Assembly: GCA_947165435.1 (NCBI GenBank)
Contig: CAMVAI010000014.1
Span: 1 to 50,275 of the forward strand
Reading direction: 5' to 3'
DNA: 50,275 bases
Source of the DNA: an uncultured Prevotella sp.
Lineage (GTDB): Bacteria > Bacteroidota > Bacteroidia > Bacteroidales > Bacteroidaceae
This document shows positions 26,523-34,862 of this stretch, piece by piece. The notes under the pieces were generated by a model. The model saw only the letters and a list, made by a program, of their open reading frames with translations, was not told the DNA's origin and searched no databases. Made by a program: the position numbers and the translations under genes. Position 1 is the first letter of the stretch. The number at the start of each line of letters is the position of its first letter.

Positions 26523-27119
26523 ATGAAAAAGTTATTAGTTATGTTGGCCATGATGGCTGTGACAACAGTGGCATCGGCTTATGATTTCGAGTTAGACCAG
26601 TATGGTGGATGCACCATCGCTGACAAAGTGCAGACCAGCAAGTCGCCTGCTGATGCATACGGCGCTGCGAAGGGATGGCTGAACTCACAGGGCTTCTCTG
26701 CCATGACTCCTGGTGCCGACAAGGCTGGCGAGATGTTCAGTTCTACTGTTACGATGAACACCAAGACCGCTTACAATCCCTTTGCAGGTCAGTTCATTGA
26801 GAATCTGGTATTCACTATTACCGTTACCTGCGAGCAGGGGGCTGTTTCGTTCAAGCTGGAGAATATTCAGCTTCAGGAAATCTATGGTGGCTATGGCGTG
26901 AGCAACAAGATCAATCCCATTGGCAAGCTCGTAAAAGAGGTAGCCGATGCCAAGAAGGCCGTGGCTGATGCTCAGGCCAGCACCACGCTGAGCAAGAAGG
27001 AGAAGAAAAAGATAGCCAAGGAGAACAAGGACACCATTGAGAATGGTGAGGAGACACTGACAAAGGCTAAGACAGAACTGAACATGCGCTTAGAGGCCTT
27101 GAAGAATGCTGTTCGTTAA
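26523..27119 (+). CDS. Exported hypothetical protein with charged helical tail
   Basis: Protein of 198 aa with a signal peptide (MKKLLVMLAMMAVTTVASA), so it is periplasmic or outer-membrane associated. Residues about 25-135 show alternating strands (VFTITVTCEQGAVSFKLENI) and an SPADAYGAAKGWLNSQGF helix, vaguely like the TBP-fold DUF4468 proteins of Bacteroidetes. Residues about 140-198 are a Lys/Glu/Ala-rich helix with coiled-coil character. It sits between the first KS and the methyltransferase in the same direction. I do not recognise the family with certainty. A role in anchoring or moving the product is possible but only inferred from position. Confidence 0.75.
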   Translation: MKKLLVMLAMMAVTTVASAYDFELDQYGGCTIADKVQTSKSPADAYGAAKGWLNSQGFSAMTPGADKAGEMFSSTVTMNTKTAYNPFAGQFIENLVFTITVTCEQGAVSFKLENIQLQEIYGGYGVSNKINPIGKLVKEVADAKKAVADAQASTTLSKKEKKKIAKENKDTIENGEETLTKAKTELNMRLEALKNAVR

Positions 27120-27135
27120 ACCGTAGCATAGAAGA

Positions 27136-28242
27136 ATGAATTTATTCCCTGCCTTGGAAAAGGCATATACTCAAGAACACCTGTCGGCACGCGAAGCACA
27201 GCGTCTGGCAGAATTCATAGCCTGGGGGCCTGTAGTATTTCAGGCCTCCAGACTCATGGTGAAATTTGGCATACTTGAGGCTATCCGCAATGCTGACGAG
27301 GGTATGTCGCGGCAAGAGCTGGTGGAACTGACCGGACTCTCGGACTATGCCGTGAAGTGCCTGTTGGAGGCCTCGTTGTGCATCGGAACCGTCTTAGTAG
27401 ATAAAGACACGGAGCGTTACACCCTGTCGAAGACGGGCTGGTTCTTGCTGAACGACCCCGCCACGCGGGTGAATATCGATTTCAATCACGATGTGAACTA
27501 TGAGGGATGGTTCCATCTGGAGGAGTCGCTGCGCAACGGTAAGCCCGAGGGGCTGAAGCACTTTGGTCCGTGGCCTACGGTCTATGAGGGACTGTCCAGC
27601 CTGCCCAAGCAGGTGCAGGACAGCTGGTTCGGCTTCGACCACTTCTATAGCGACTCGTCGTTCCCCGAGGCTCTGAAGATTATTTTCGATGAGCACCATG
27701 TGAAGTCGCTGTATGATGTAGGTGGCAATACGGGTAAGTGGGCCCTGCAGTGTGTGGGCTACGACCCCGACGTGCAGGTGACCATCCTCGATCTGCCGCA
27801 GCAAATCAAGATGATGCAGGATAATACAGCCGGTAAGCCGGGTGCAGAGCGCATCAGCGGATACGGCATCAACCTGCTGGACGAGTCGGCACTGTTCCCC
27901 AAGCGTGACGGTGGTCTGGATGCTATCTGGATGAGCCAGTTCCTGGACTGCTTCTCGATGGAAGAGATTATCGGTATTCTACGTCGTGCCAAGGAGGCAA
28001 TGACCGCTGATACGCGCGTCTATATCATGGAGACGCTGTGGGACCGTCAGCGCTTTGAGCCTGCCGCATTCTGTCTGACCATGACCAGCCTGTACTTTAC
28101 TGCCATTGCCAATGGCAACTCGAAGATGTACAATACCGAGGACATGGAATACTGCATCAACGAGGCCGGTATGGAGGTGGAACAGATACACGACCATTTA
28201 GGACAGGGCCATTCCATCCTGGTAGTGAAGAAAAGACAATGA
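27136..28242 (+). CDS. SAM-dependent methyltransferase (O-methyltransferase-like, with dimerisation domain)
   Basis: Class I methyltransferase of 368 aa. The N-terminal 110 residues form a winged-helix dimerisation domain (MVKFGILEAIRNADEGMSRQ, LTGLSDYAVKCLLEASL). The SAM site is YDVGGNTGKWA (about 193-203), followed by VTILDLPQQ and the substrate-facing region DAIWMSQFLDCF. Such proteins methylate small phenolic compounds or polyketides. In aryl polyene pathways a methyltransferase decorates the aryl head group, and that is the likely role here; whether the methyl goes to oxygen or carbon is open. Confidence 0.88.
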   Translation: MNLFPALEKAYTQEHLSAREAQRLAEFIAWGPVVFQASRLMVKFGILEAIRNADEGMSRQELVELTGLSDYAVKCLLEASLCIGTVLVDKDTERYTLSKTGWFLLNDPATRVNIDFNHDVNYEGWFHLEESLRNGKPEGLKHFGPWPTVYEGLSSLPKQVQDSWFGFDHFYSDSSFPEALKIIFDEHHVKSLYDVGGNTGKWALQCVGYDPDVQVTILDLPQQIKMMQDNTAGKPGAERISGYGINLLDESALFPKRDGGLDAIWMSQFLDCFSMEEIIGILRRAKEAMTADTRVYIMETLWDRQRFEPAAFCLTMTSLYFTAIANGNSKMYNTEDMEYCINEAGMEVEQIHDHLGQGHSILVVKKRQ

Positions 28243-28290
28243 TTAAACGGAAATAGTTAGAGATTAAACAGAAATAGTTAAAGATTAAAT
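28241..28290. repeat. 21-bp tandem repeat before the first ACP gene
   Basis: gattaaacggaaatagttag and a near-identical second copy (28262-28282), then a partial third copy, fill the 72-base gap. Confidence 0.7.
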
Positions 28291-28314
28291 ATAATTATCA
28301 AACGAGTAAAAAAA

Positions 28315-28557
28315 ATGACAAGAGCAGAAATTGAAGAGAAAGTAAGGGAGTTTCTCATTGAAGACCTCGAAATCGATGAGGAGAAGATTGCCAATGACGC
28401 GCTGTTGAAGGAGGATATGGGCATTGACAGCCTCGACTTCGTGGATATCGTCGTCATTGTGGAAAAGAAATTCGGTTTCAAGATAAAGCCGGAGGAAATG
28501 GCTGACGTGAAGACGCTGAGCCAGTTCTGCGACTATATAGAGAAGAAGGTGAACTGA
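28315..28557 (+). CDS. Acyl carrier protein (first of three)
   Basis: Small acidic four-helix protein of 80 aa carrying the phosphopantetheine arm on Ser39 in GIDSLDFVDIV. It holds intermediates of the pathway. It is the first of three carrier proteins in the cluster, and its stop codon overlaps the start of the next gene (TGATG), which suggests translational coupling. No phosphopantetheinyl transferase gene lies in the window, so activation must come from elsewhere. Confidence 0.93.
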   Translation: MTRAEIEEKVREFLIEDLEIDEEKIANDALLKEDMGIDSLDFVDIVVIVEKKFGFKIKPEEMADVKTLSQFCDYIEKKVN

Positions 28558-29459
28558 TGCCGGAGCACGAAGATTGGCGTGGTAATACAGGTGGTGCAGC
28601 ATGGATGCATCGGCTACTGATAGTCACATTCAAGTATATTGGATTGCGTCCGATATATTTTTTGATGGGATTGTTTGTAGTTCCTTTCTATATGCTGTTC
28701 AATCATAAAGGATACCTTTCTGTTTACCACTATTTTCGTCGCCAGCATGGTTTTTCACCTGCCAAGTCTTTTCGTTACGCCTATCTCAATCACTATCGGT
28801 TCGGACAGATTATCTTGGACCGGTTTGCAGTGTATGCGGGCTGTCAGTACAACTTTGAACTGGACGGCAATGAGCAGCTCCTTGAACTGATGGGAAAGCC
28901 CGAGGGCTTTATCATTCTCAGCTGTCATGTGGGGAATTACGAAATCGCCGGCTATTCTTTTACCTCGAAAGCCAAGAAATACAATGCATTGGTGTTTTCC
29001 GGGGAGGCTAAGACGGTGATGGAGAATAGGAATCGCCTGTTGTCTGCTCATAACATCAAGATGATTCAGGTGAGCGAGGATATGTCGCACATCTTCGAGA
29101 TGAACAATGCTTTGGCCAATGGCGAGATAGTCAGTATTCCGGGAGACCGTATCTTCGGCTCACCGAAATTTCTGGACTGCGACTTCATGGCTGGTAAGGC
29201 ACATTTTCCGTTGGGGCCGTATGCGATGGCTGTACAACGCGGCGTTCCTGCTGTAGCGGTCTTTGTGATGAAAGCCTCTCTATATAAATATAAGGTGTAT
29301 ATCAGAAAGCTTGACACGGAGGGATTGGCATTGTTGAAACGGCAGGAGAAACCCCGTCATTTGGCAAATGCTTTTGCCAAGGAGTTGGAACGTATCTTAA
29401 AGCTTTACCCTGAACAATGGTTTAACTATTACGAGTTTTGGCATGATGACAGAAAATAA
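28557..29459 (+). CDS. LpxL/HtrB-like lipid acyltransferase
   Basis: Membrane-associated acyltransferase of 300 aa in the lipid A late acyltransferase family. The catalytic HX4E motif is HVGNYE with His124 and Glu129 (ILSCHVGNYEIAG). A hydrophobic segment (about 25-45) near the N-terminus is the membrane anchor. In aryl polyene loci such proteins are expected to transfer the carrier-bound polyene to a lipid core. The gene starts inside the stop of the ACP gene and overlaps the next one by 17 bp, so the three are tightly coupled. It could also be an ordinary lipid A enzyme, but the context argues against this. Confidence 0.88.
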   Translation: MPEHEDWRGNTGGAAWMHRLLIVTFKYIGLRPIYFLMGLFVVPFYMLFNHKGYLSVYHYFRRQHGFSPAKSFRYAYLNHYRFGQIILDRFAVYAGCQYNFELDGNEQLLELMGKPEGFIILSCHVGNYEIAGYSFTSKAKKYNALVFSGEAKTVMENRNRLLSAHNIKMIQVSEDMSHIFEMNNALANGEIVSIPGDRIFGSPKFLDCDFMAGKAHFPLGPYAMAVQRGVPAVAVFVMKASLYKYKVYIRKLDTEGLALLKRQEKPRHLANAFAKELERILKLYPEQWFNYYEFWHDDRK

Positions 29460-29889
29460 ATTGCAAGAAATTGACATACTGACACTGTTGCCCCAGCGTC
29501 CGCCCTTCGTTATGATAGACCATCTGACTCACTTTGATGAAGTGGTTACAACCACTGATTTTGAAGTAAGGCAGGATAATTTGTTTATGGAAGACGGAAT
29601 TCTTAATCCGTGTGCGTTAGTTGAGAACATCGCGCAAACCTGTGCGGCCCGTATGGGCTATATCAACCATTTCATCTACAAAGAAAATGTCAAGCTTGGA
29701 TTTATCGGCAGCATAAAGAATCTGAATGTGCTTCGACCGGCTAAACTTGGTGAGAAGCTGCAAACGAAGATAGAAGTGTTGGAAGAAGTGATGCAGATGA
29801 CACTGGTACGTGCCTCCATAAAAGTGGGCGAGGAAGTGATTGTCACGGCAGATATGAAGATTGCGCTAACGGATATTGATGCACAGTAG
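29443..29889 (+). CDS. Hotdog-fold 3-hydroxyacyl-ACP dehydratase (ApeP-like)
   Basis: Dehydratase of 148 aa that makes trans double bonds on carrier-bound chains. The N-terminal phrase LLPQRPPFVMIDHL followed by ALVENIAQTCAARMGY fits the FabZ-like dehydratases of aryl polyene clusters. Two ATG codons are adjacent (29443, 29446); either may be used. It overlaps the acyltransferase gene and its stop is directly followed by the next start codon. A second, different hotdog dehydratase lies at 32809, as expected if two enzymes form a dimer or work on different chain lengths. Confidence 0.87.
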   Translation: MMTENKLQEIDILTLLPQRPPFVMIDHLTHFDEVVTTTDFEVRQDNLFMEDGILNPCALVENIAQTCAARMGYINHFIYKENVKLGFIGSIKNLNVLRPAKLGEKLQTKIEVLEEVMQMTLVRASIKVGEEVIVTADMKIALTDIDAQ

Positions 29890-30327
29890 ATGAAAGCAGA
29901 AGACCAGAAAATATTAAAGGCAAGTAAATGCTTTGACATACGCTTCAGCGAGGTAGATTCAATGAAGGTGGTGTGGCATGGTTCATATCCTTTGTATTTT
30001 GAAGATGCCCGAGAAGAGTTCGGAAGGAAGTACAAACTGGAGTATCTGCGTATTGCCGACTTTGGCTATTTCGCGCCCCTTGTGGATTTGCAATTTCACT
30101 ATCACAAGCCGTTGCTTTACGGCATGCACCCAAGGATAGACATCATTTACCGGTTGACGGAGGCTGCCAAGATCGTGTTCGACTATGAAATTTACGACAA
30201 TGACAGTGGCGAGCTGATGGCTACCGGACGGAGCGTACAGGTTTTCATGGACATGGACTATCAGCTGGTATGGTCGAATCCGGACTTCTATCAGGAGTGG
30301 AAGAGAATGTGGAACTTAATAGATTAA
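29890..30327 (+). CDS. Hotdog-fold acyl thioesterase (4HBT/YbgC-like)
   Basis: Protein of 145 aa with the pattern FSEVDSMKVVWHGSYPLYFEDAREEFG, the active-site region of 4-hydroxybenzoyl-CoA/YbgC thioesterases (Asp at about position 22). It could release chains from a carrier protein or remove wrong acyl groups. It begins on the base after the preceding stop codon, so translation is coupled. Thioesterases of this type are standard parts of aryl polyene and flexirubin loci. Confidence 0.87.
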   Translation: MKAEDQKILKASKCFDIRFSEVDSMKVVWHGSYPLYFEDAREEFGRKYKLEYLRIADFGYFAPLVDLQFHYHKPLLYGMHPRIDIIYRLTEAAKIVFDYEIYDNDSGELMATGRSVQVFMDMDYQLVWSNPDFYQEWKRMWNLID

Positions 30328-30352
30328 TAAACAAACAAAACAGTAAATAAAA

Positions 30353-30610
30353 ATGGAAGAGCTTATTATTGAATTAAAGAAACAGATTATTGACGTTTTG
30401 AATCTTGAAGAGGTAAAACCCGAGGACATTGATAACGATGCCCCCCTTTTCGGTGAAGGGTTAGGCCTGGACTCTATCGATGCCCTTGAACTCATCGTGA
30501 TGATGGAGAAGGTGTATGGCATCAAGATCAAGGACCCCTCAGCAGGAAAGGATATCTTCAAGTCAATCAACACGATGGCTGCGTTTGTGAAAGAGCATCG
30601 CACCAAATAA
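30353..30610 (+). CDS. Acyl carrier protein (second of three)
   Basis: Carrier protein of 85 aa with attachment Ser41 in GLGLDSIDALELIV, differing from the first ACP (GIDSLD) in helix II. It sits directly before a KS and its Cys-less partner (6 bp to the KS start), which suggests it is the elongation carrier, but this is inference from gene order only. Confidence 0.93.
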   Translation: MEELIIELKKQIIDVLNLEEVKPEDIDNDAPLFGEGLGLDSIDALELIVMMEKVYGIKIKDPSAGKDIFKSINTMAAFVKEHRTK

Positions 30611-30616
30611 TCGGTC

Positions 30617-31807
30617 ATGACGGATTCCATCGTTATAACAGGCTTAGGGGTCATATCTGCCATCGGTAATGACAAGGCAGAAACGTTAGCCTCGCTCCAG
30701 TCTGAAAAGACCGGAGTGGGGGCACTGCGCTATTTACGTACTGACCATCATGAGTTTCCTGTAGGTGAAGTCAAGATGAGTGATGACGAGATGAAGCAAA
30801 AGCTCGGCATCTCGGCAGAGCCCACCACAAGAACTTCTCTGATGGGTATGATTGCCATGCAGGAGGCTTTGCAGGAAGCCGCCTTGTTGGACAGTCACGA
30901 ACAGCGTGTCATGCTGGTGTCGGGAACAACCGTAGGTGGGATGGACAAGAGTGAGCAATACTATCTTGACTATCTCAACAACGATTGCCGTAACGACTAT
31001 ATCAAAACGCACGATTGCGGCGCGACTACAGAATTAATTGCCGATTATTTTGGCATTTTCTCCATGGTCACCAGCATCTCGACGGCATGTTCTTCTGCAG
31101 CCAATGCCATTATTCTTGGGGCAAACCTGATACGTAGCGGACAGACGGACATCGCGGTGGTAGGTGGAACAGAGTGTATTACAAAGTTCCATCTGAACGG
31201 CTTCAATTCCCTGATGATACTTGACCATGAGCAATGTAAGCCATTCGATGCCAACCGGGCCGGGCTGAATTTGGGCGAAGGCGCATCCTATATCGTTATT
31301 GAAACAGAAGAGTCTGCCAAGAAAAGGGAAGCCCGCATCCTTGGGCGACTCAGTGGCTATGGTAATGCTTGCGACGCTTTCCATCAGACAGCTTCGAGCG
31401 ACGATGGCGAAGGAGCTTATCTGGCCATGCGCAAGGCTCTTGGTATGGCTGGCCTGTCCCCGGCAGACATCAGCTATGTGAATGCTCATGGCACCGGGAC
31501 TCCCAATAACGACGTCAGCGAGAGCCAGGCCTTGTTCCGTGTGTTTGGCCATCAACTGCCATACGTGTCTTCTACGAAGGGGCTGACGGGGCATACGACG
31601 AGTGCGTCCGGGGCTGTAGAGACGGCTATCTGTCTCTTAGCCATGCATCATCACTTTGTTCCGGCCAATTACGGCTGGCACACTGCGATGGAAAATGGTG
31701 TAAAACCGGTTGACAAAAACATCACGAATGTGGAGTTAAGGCATGTCATGTGCAATTCCTTTGGCTTTGGCGGCAACGATTCCAGTCTTATCATTTCGCA
31801 ATATTAA
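30617..31807 (+). CDS. Beta-ketoacyl-ACP synthase (elongating KS)
   Basis: Type II KS of 396 aa with a full triad: Cys158 in ISTACSSAANAI, His291 in NAHGTGTPNND and His326 in LTGHTTSASGAVE. It is followed after 4 bp by a KS-like protein without the catalytic Cys, as in KS/chain-length-factor pairs of type II polyketide and aryl polyene systems. The two are therefore likely to form a heterodimer that builds the polyene chain. Confidence 0.93.
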   Translation: MTDSIVITGLGVISAIGNDKAETLASLQSEKTGVGALRYLRTDHHEFPVGEVKMSDDEMKQKLGISAEPTTRTSLMGMIAMQEALQEAALLDSHEQRVMLVSGTTVGGMDKSEQYYLDYLNNDCRNDYIKTHDCGATTELIADYFGIFSMVTSISTACSSAANAIILGANLIRSGQTDIAVVGGTECITKFHLNGFNSLMILDHEQCKPFDANRAGLNLGEGASYIVIETEESAKKREARILGRLSGYGNACDAFHQTASSDDGEGAYLAMRKALGMAGLSPADISYVNAHGTGTPNNDVSESQALFRVFGHQLPYVSSTKGLTGHTTSASGAVETAICLLAMHHHFVPANYGWHTAMENGVKPVDKNITNVELRHVMCNSFGFGGNDSSLIISQY

Positions 31808-31811
31808 CACT

Positions 31812-32807
31812 ATGCAAAACAATCGTGTATATATCAGAACTGCAACGCAGATTTCCATCCAGCAGCCGCTTTCTGAAGATTGGATGACAGAGCCTGTCAT
31901 GCACCACGAGCCATACGTGCGTAGCATAGACCCCGCTTTCCGTGACTGGCTGAATCCGTTGGAGTCAAGGCGTATGGGAAAAATCCTCAAGCGTGCTCTC
32001 GTCACGGCCATGAAGGCGATGAAGGATTCTGGCATTTCGCAGCCGGATGCCATCATGACAGGCACCGGCCTCGGGTGTATAGAGAATACGGAAATCTTTC
32101 TCGACCAGCTTTGCAAGGATGGCGAGGAAATGCTAAAGCCTACCTGTTTTATGCAGTCAACGCACAATACCGTTAGCTCCTTAATCGCCATCTATGGACA
32201 GTGCCACGGCTATAACTCGACGTTTAGCCACAAGAGCATATCTTTCGACAGTGCGCTGTTAGATGCTTTCCTGCAGCTACGGCTGGGTGACATACGCCAT
32301 GCCCTGGTAACGGGTAACGACGAGATGACACCGTCCTATTTCGGCATTCTGCAGCGAATAGGATATGTCGGTCAGCCCGGACAGGTTCCTGCGGGAGAAG
32401 CGTCGGTGGCTGCCATGCTTACTGCTGAAAGTGAGCACGCGCTGTGTGAAATAGAGGATGTCAAGATGTTCTACGATATTGACAAAGTGCAGGATGTGAG
32501 CAGCGACGTCGATGCCATACTGCTGGGAGTCAACGGCGATAGCAACAATGACAGTAAGTACATGGAACTTGCGTCAAGGCTCCCGTCTGTTCCTCTGTTG
32601 CGATACAAGCATGTCTTCGGTGAGTGTTATACCTCGTCTGCACTGGGGCTGTATGCTGCTGCACAAATCATTGCCTCCGGGCGGATCCCGGATTTCATGT
32701 TCATGACGCCACATGAAGACAACTCTGTCAACATCAAACGGATACTTGTCGTGAATCATAGCGACGGGAAGGATTTTTCACTGATAACCTTGAAAAAGAT
32801 AGACTGA
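31812..32807 (+). CDS. Cys-less KS-like protein (chain length factor-like)
   Basis: Protein of 331 aa with the fold of a ketosynthase but no active-site Cys: the segment FSHKSISFDSALLDAFLQ aligns with the STACSSAANAI region of the upstream KS, and the His motifs are also lost. It fits the short KS-like (Ketoacyl-synt_2 type) partners that act as chain length factors. An upstream start at 31743 would overlap the KS gene by 65 bp; MQNNRVYIRTATQ at 31812 is chosen because it follows the KS stop closely and starts the homologous fold. Confidence 0.85.
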   Translation: MQNNRVYIRTATQISIQQPLSEDWMTEPVMHHEPYVRSIDPAFRDWLNPLESRRMGKILKRALVTAMKAMKDSGISQPDAIMTGTGLGCIENTEIFLDQLCKDGEEMLKPTCFMQSTHNTVSSLIAIYGQCHGYNSTFSHKSISFDSALLDAFLQLRLGDIRHALVTGNDEMTPSYFGILQRIGYVGQPGQVPAGEASVAAMLTAESEHALCEIEDVKMFYDIDKVQDVSSDVDAILLGVNGDSNNDSKYMELASRLPSVPLLRYKHVFGECYTSSALGLYAAAQIIASGRIPDFMFMTPHEDNSVNIKRILVVNHSDGKDFSLITLKKID

Positions 32808-32808
32808 T

Positions 32809-33168
32809 ATGGTGCTGAGAGATAAGATGTTTTCTGTTGAGTGCGAAGAAGGGTCTAAGACTAAGATTCGGCTACACCCTGACTATCTGATTTACCAAGC
32901 CCATTTCCCCGGCAATCCCATTACGCCGGGTGTGTGCATCGTACAAATCATAGGTGAGTTGGCTGAAAGCAGAGTAGGGCGACAGCTCTCATTACATAAG
33001 GTGGTGAATTTGAAGTTCTTAGCTCCGCTTTCCCCCGTTGAGACTCCATTTGCAGATGTGATATTTACTGCCATAGAAGAAGAGGATGATACCGTCAGAA
33101 CGAAAGGAATGATAATGGCAGGTGACAGAACGATGACAAAATTTACGATAATCTATTGCAATAAATAA
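32809..33168 (+). CDS. Hotdog-fold dehydratase (FabZ/ApeI-like)
   Basis: Short hotdog protein of 119 aa with the active-site phrase HFPGNPITPGVCIVQIIGEL (catalytic His near residue 31), as in FabZ-type 3-hydroxyacyl-ACP dehydratases; the Gly-Val-Cys replaces the usual GVLMIE. It probably works with the dehydratase at 29443 to produce conjugated double bonds. It starts one base after the preceding stop. Confidence 0.87.
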   Translation: MVLRDKMFSVECEEGSKTKIRLHPDYLIYQAHFPGNPITPGVCIVQIIGELAESRVGRQLSLHKVVNLKFLAPLSPVETPFADVIFTAIEEEDDTVRTKGMIMAGDRTMTKFTIIYCNK

Positions 33169-33186
33169 CTAAAACATAATACACGT

Positions 33187-34482
33187 ATGGAAAAAATTAA
33201 AATGAAACTGATCTATCCCAAATGGAAGAAGCTTCCGGGACAGACAACTTTTAATCTTCCGCCTCACGGCCCTGTTGCCTTTGCAGGCACTCTGCCAGAC
33301 TATGTTGATGTGTCGTTTACCGACGAGAATGTAGAACCTATAGATTTCAACGAAGAGTGTGACATCGTGGCATTGTCGATGATGCTCTCTACGCAAGTAA
33401 AACGCGGATGGGCCATCGCCGAGGAATACCACAAACGCGGCAAACTCGTAATGGCCGGTGGCATCTCGTCAATGCTGCATGCAGAAGATATGGTGAAACA
33501 TGTTGACAGCCTTTTCCTTGGTGAGAGCGAAGGCCGCATGGATGCTGTCATGCAAGATTTTCTCAGGGGAGAACTGAAGAAAGTATATAATTTCATGGGG
33601 CAGCTGCCGCCTATCGAGTCTGTGGGAAAGTGTCGCCGTGACTTGTATAAGCGCGAACTGTATAACCATAAGGGAGTGCAGATGGTCGATTTGTTCCATG
33701 CTTCCCGTGGCTGCCGCTTTAGCTGCTACCCGTGTGCCGTAAGCTACTTAGGAGGCAGAAAGTTCCGTCCCCGCCCTATTGACAAGGTAGTGGAAGACAT
33801 GGCTTCCATAGACAACAACCGTCTGTTCATTGTTGACAACTCTTTGGCACAGAACAAGGAATGGGAGAAAGAACTCTTCCGTGCCATAGCTCCCTTGAAG
33901 AAGAAATGGATTAGCCATACCATCGAAGACGACGATGAAGTGCTGTCGCTGGCCTACGATGCCGGCGCATGGTATGTCTATCAGGCTGTCTATGACACCA
34001 GTGATTATATCAAAGAACGCGTGAAGCGTTACCATGATCATGGCATCGGCGTTGAAGGAACGATTCTGCTGGGTCTTGACAACCAGACGGAAGACGACTG
34101 TAAAAGGCTCATCGACTTCCTCGGCGAGATCGACCTCGACTTGGCAGAGTTTACCGTCTTGACTCCGTTCCCCCATACCAAGACATACGACGACCTGCTT
34201 CGCCAGGGTCGCATCTTCGATTTTGACTGGGATCATTATAATGCCGGACAAGTCGTGTTCCAGCCCAAGCACATGACGCCTGAAGCCCTGCAAAATGTTT
34301 ATGACTATGCGTGGAAGTCTTTCTACAAAGACGAGACTCAGGAACAGAAGATGTTCAATCTGTTCTGCAAGGTAGCCCTCCGCGAGATGGAGGAAGGCAC
34401 CTATCGTCAGCGTGACCGTAGGCTGATGAACCAGAGCTTCGGGCACCAGGTGGACCGTTCAAAGCGTAATGTCAATGTATAA
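33187..34482 (+). CDS. Radical SAM protein with B12-binding-like N-terminal domain
   Basis: Class B radical SAM enzyme of 431 aa. The N-terminal 150 residues have the cobalamin-domain fold pattern (DIVALSMMLSTQVKRGWAIAEEY, LVMAGGISSMLHAEDM, DSLFLGESEG), but the DxHxxG motif that binds B12 base-off is missing. The iron-sulphur cluster motif is C176-x3-C180-x2-C183 in SRGCRFSCYPCAVS. The rest is a TIM-barrel half with GVEGTILLGLDNQTEDD. Relatives methylate unreactive carbons or rearrange ring systems. Its place between dehydratase and KS genes suggests a tailoring or starter-forming step; the actual reaction is unknown. Confidence 0.88.
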   Translation: MEKIKMKLIYPKWKKLPGQTTFNLPPHGPVAFAGTLPDYVDVSFTDENVEPIDFNEECDIVALSMMLSTQVKRGWAIAEEYHKRGKLVMAGGISSMLHAEDMVKHVDSLFLGESEGRMDAVMQDFLRGELKKVYNFMGQLPPIESVGKCRRDLYKRELYNHKGVQMVDLFHASRGCRFSCYPCAVSYLGGRKFRPRPIDKVVEDMASIDNNRLFIVDNSLAQNKEWEKELFRAIAPLKKKWISHTIEDDDEVLSLAYDAGAWYVYQAVYDTSDYIKERVKRYHDHGIGVEGTILLGLDNQTEDDCKRLIDFLGEIDLDLAEFTVLTPFPHTKTYDDLLRQGRIFDFDWDHYNAGQVVFQPKHMTPEALQNVYDYAWKSFYKDETQEQKMFNLFCKVALREMEEGTYRQRDRRLMNQSFGHQVDRSKRNVNV

Positions 34483-34494
34483 TGAGCAGCAACT

Positions 34495-34854
34495 ATGAAA
34501 GTACCTAAGGAATATTACGACGAGATTTTCAATTTCAACGACCACTGGGGACTGCCGTCGGCATGCGGCCTGAAAATCAGGCAGCACGAGGGCAAGACCT
34601 ACGTCATCGTCACAGAGCTATATCAGGAGAACCCCGGCACGAGTATTACCTATGCCGGCGAGACGCTTGCCAAACAAATCTGTGAGGCAAAAGGACTTGA
34701 TCTTTCACAAATCGTGTACATTGAATGTGCTCCGGATACCAATTCGAAGCTGTCGTTCTATGATGAAGAATATTTTCTTGTAGATTTCAGTGCTGATCTC
34801 CAGCATAAATATCATCAAATAGACAAAGACACTATAAGAAAGATCTTAGGTTAA
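34495..34854 (+). CDS. Conserved-looking small protein of unknown function
   Basis: Soluble protein of 119 aa, acidic, no signal peptide. Visible features are GLPSACGLKIRQHEGKTYVI, a strand pair (TYVIVTELYQENPGTSITYAG) and a C-terminal FYDEEYFLVDFS segment. It does not match a family I know. It lies 12 bp after the radical SAM gene and 8 bp before the KS fusion gene, so it is co-translated with both and may be a partner of one of them. Confidence 0.75.
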   Translation: MKVPKEYYDEIFNFNDHWGLPSACGLKIRQHEGKTYVIVTELYQENPGTSITYAGETLAKQICEAKGLDLSQIVYIECAPDTNSKLSFYDEEYFLVDFSADLQHKYHQIDKDTIRKILG

Positions 34855-34862
34855 CAAGTGAT

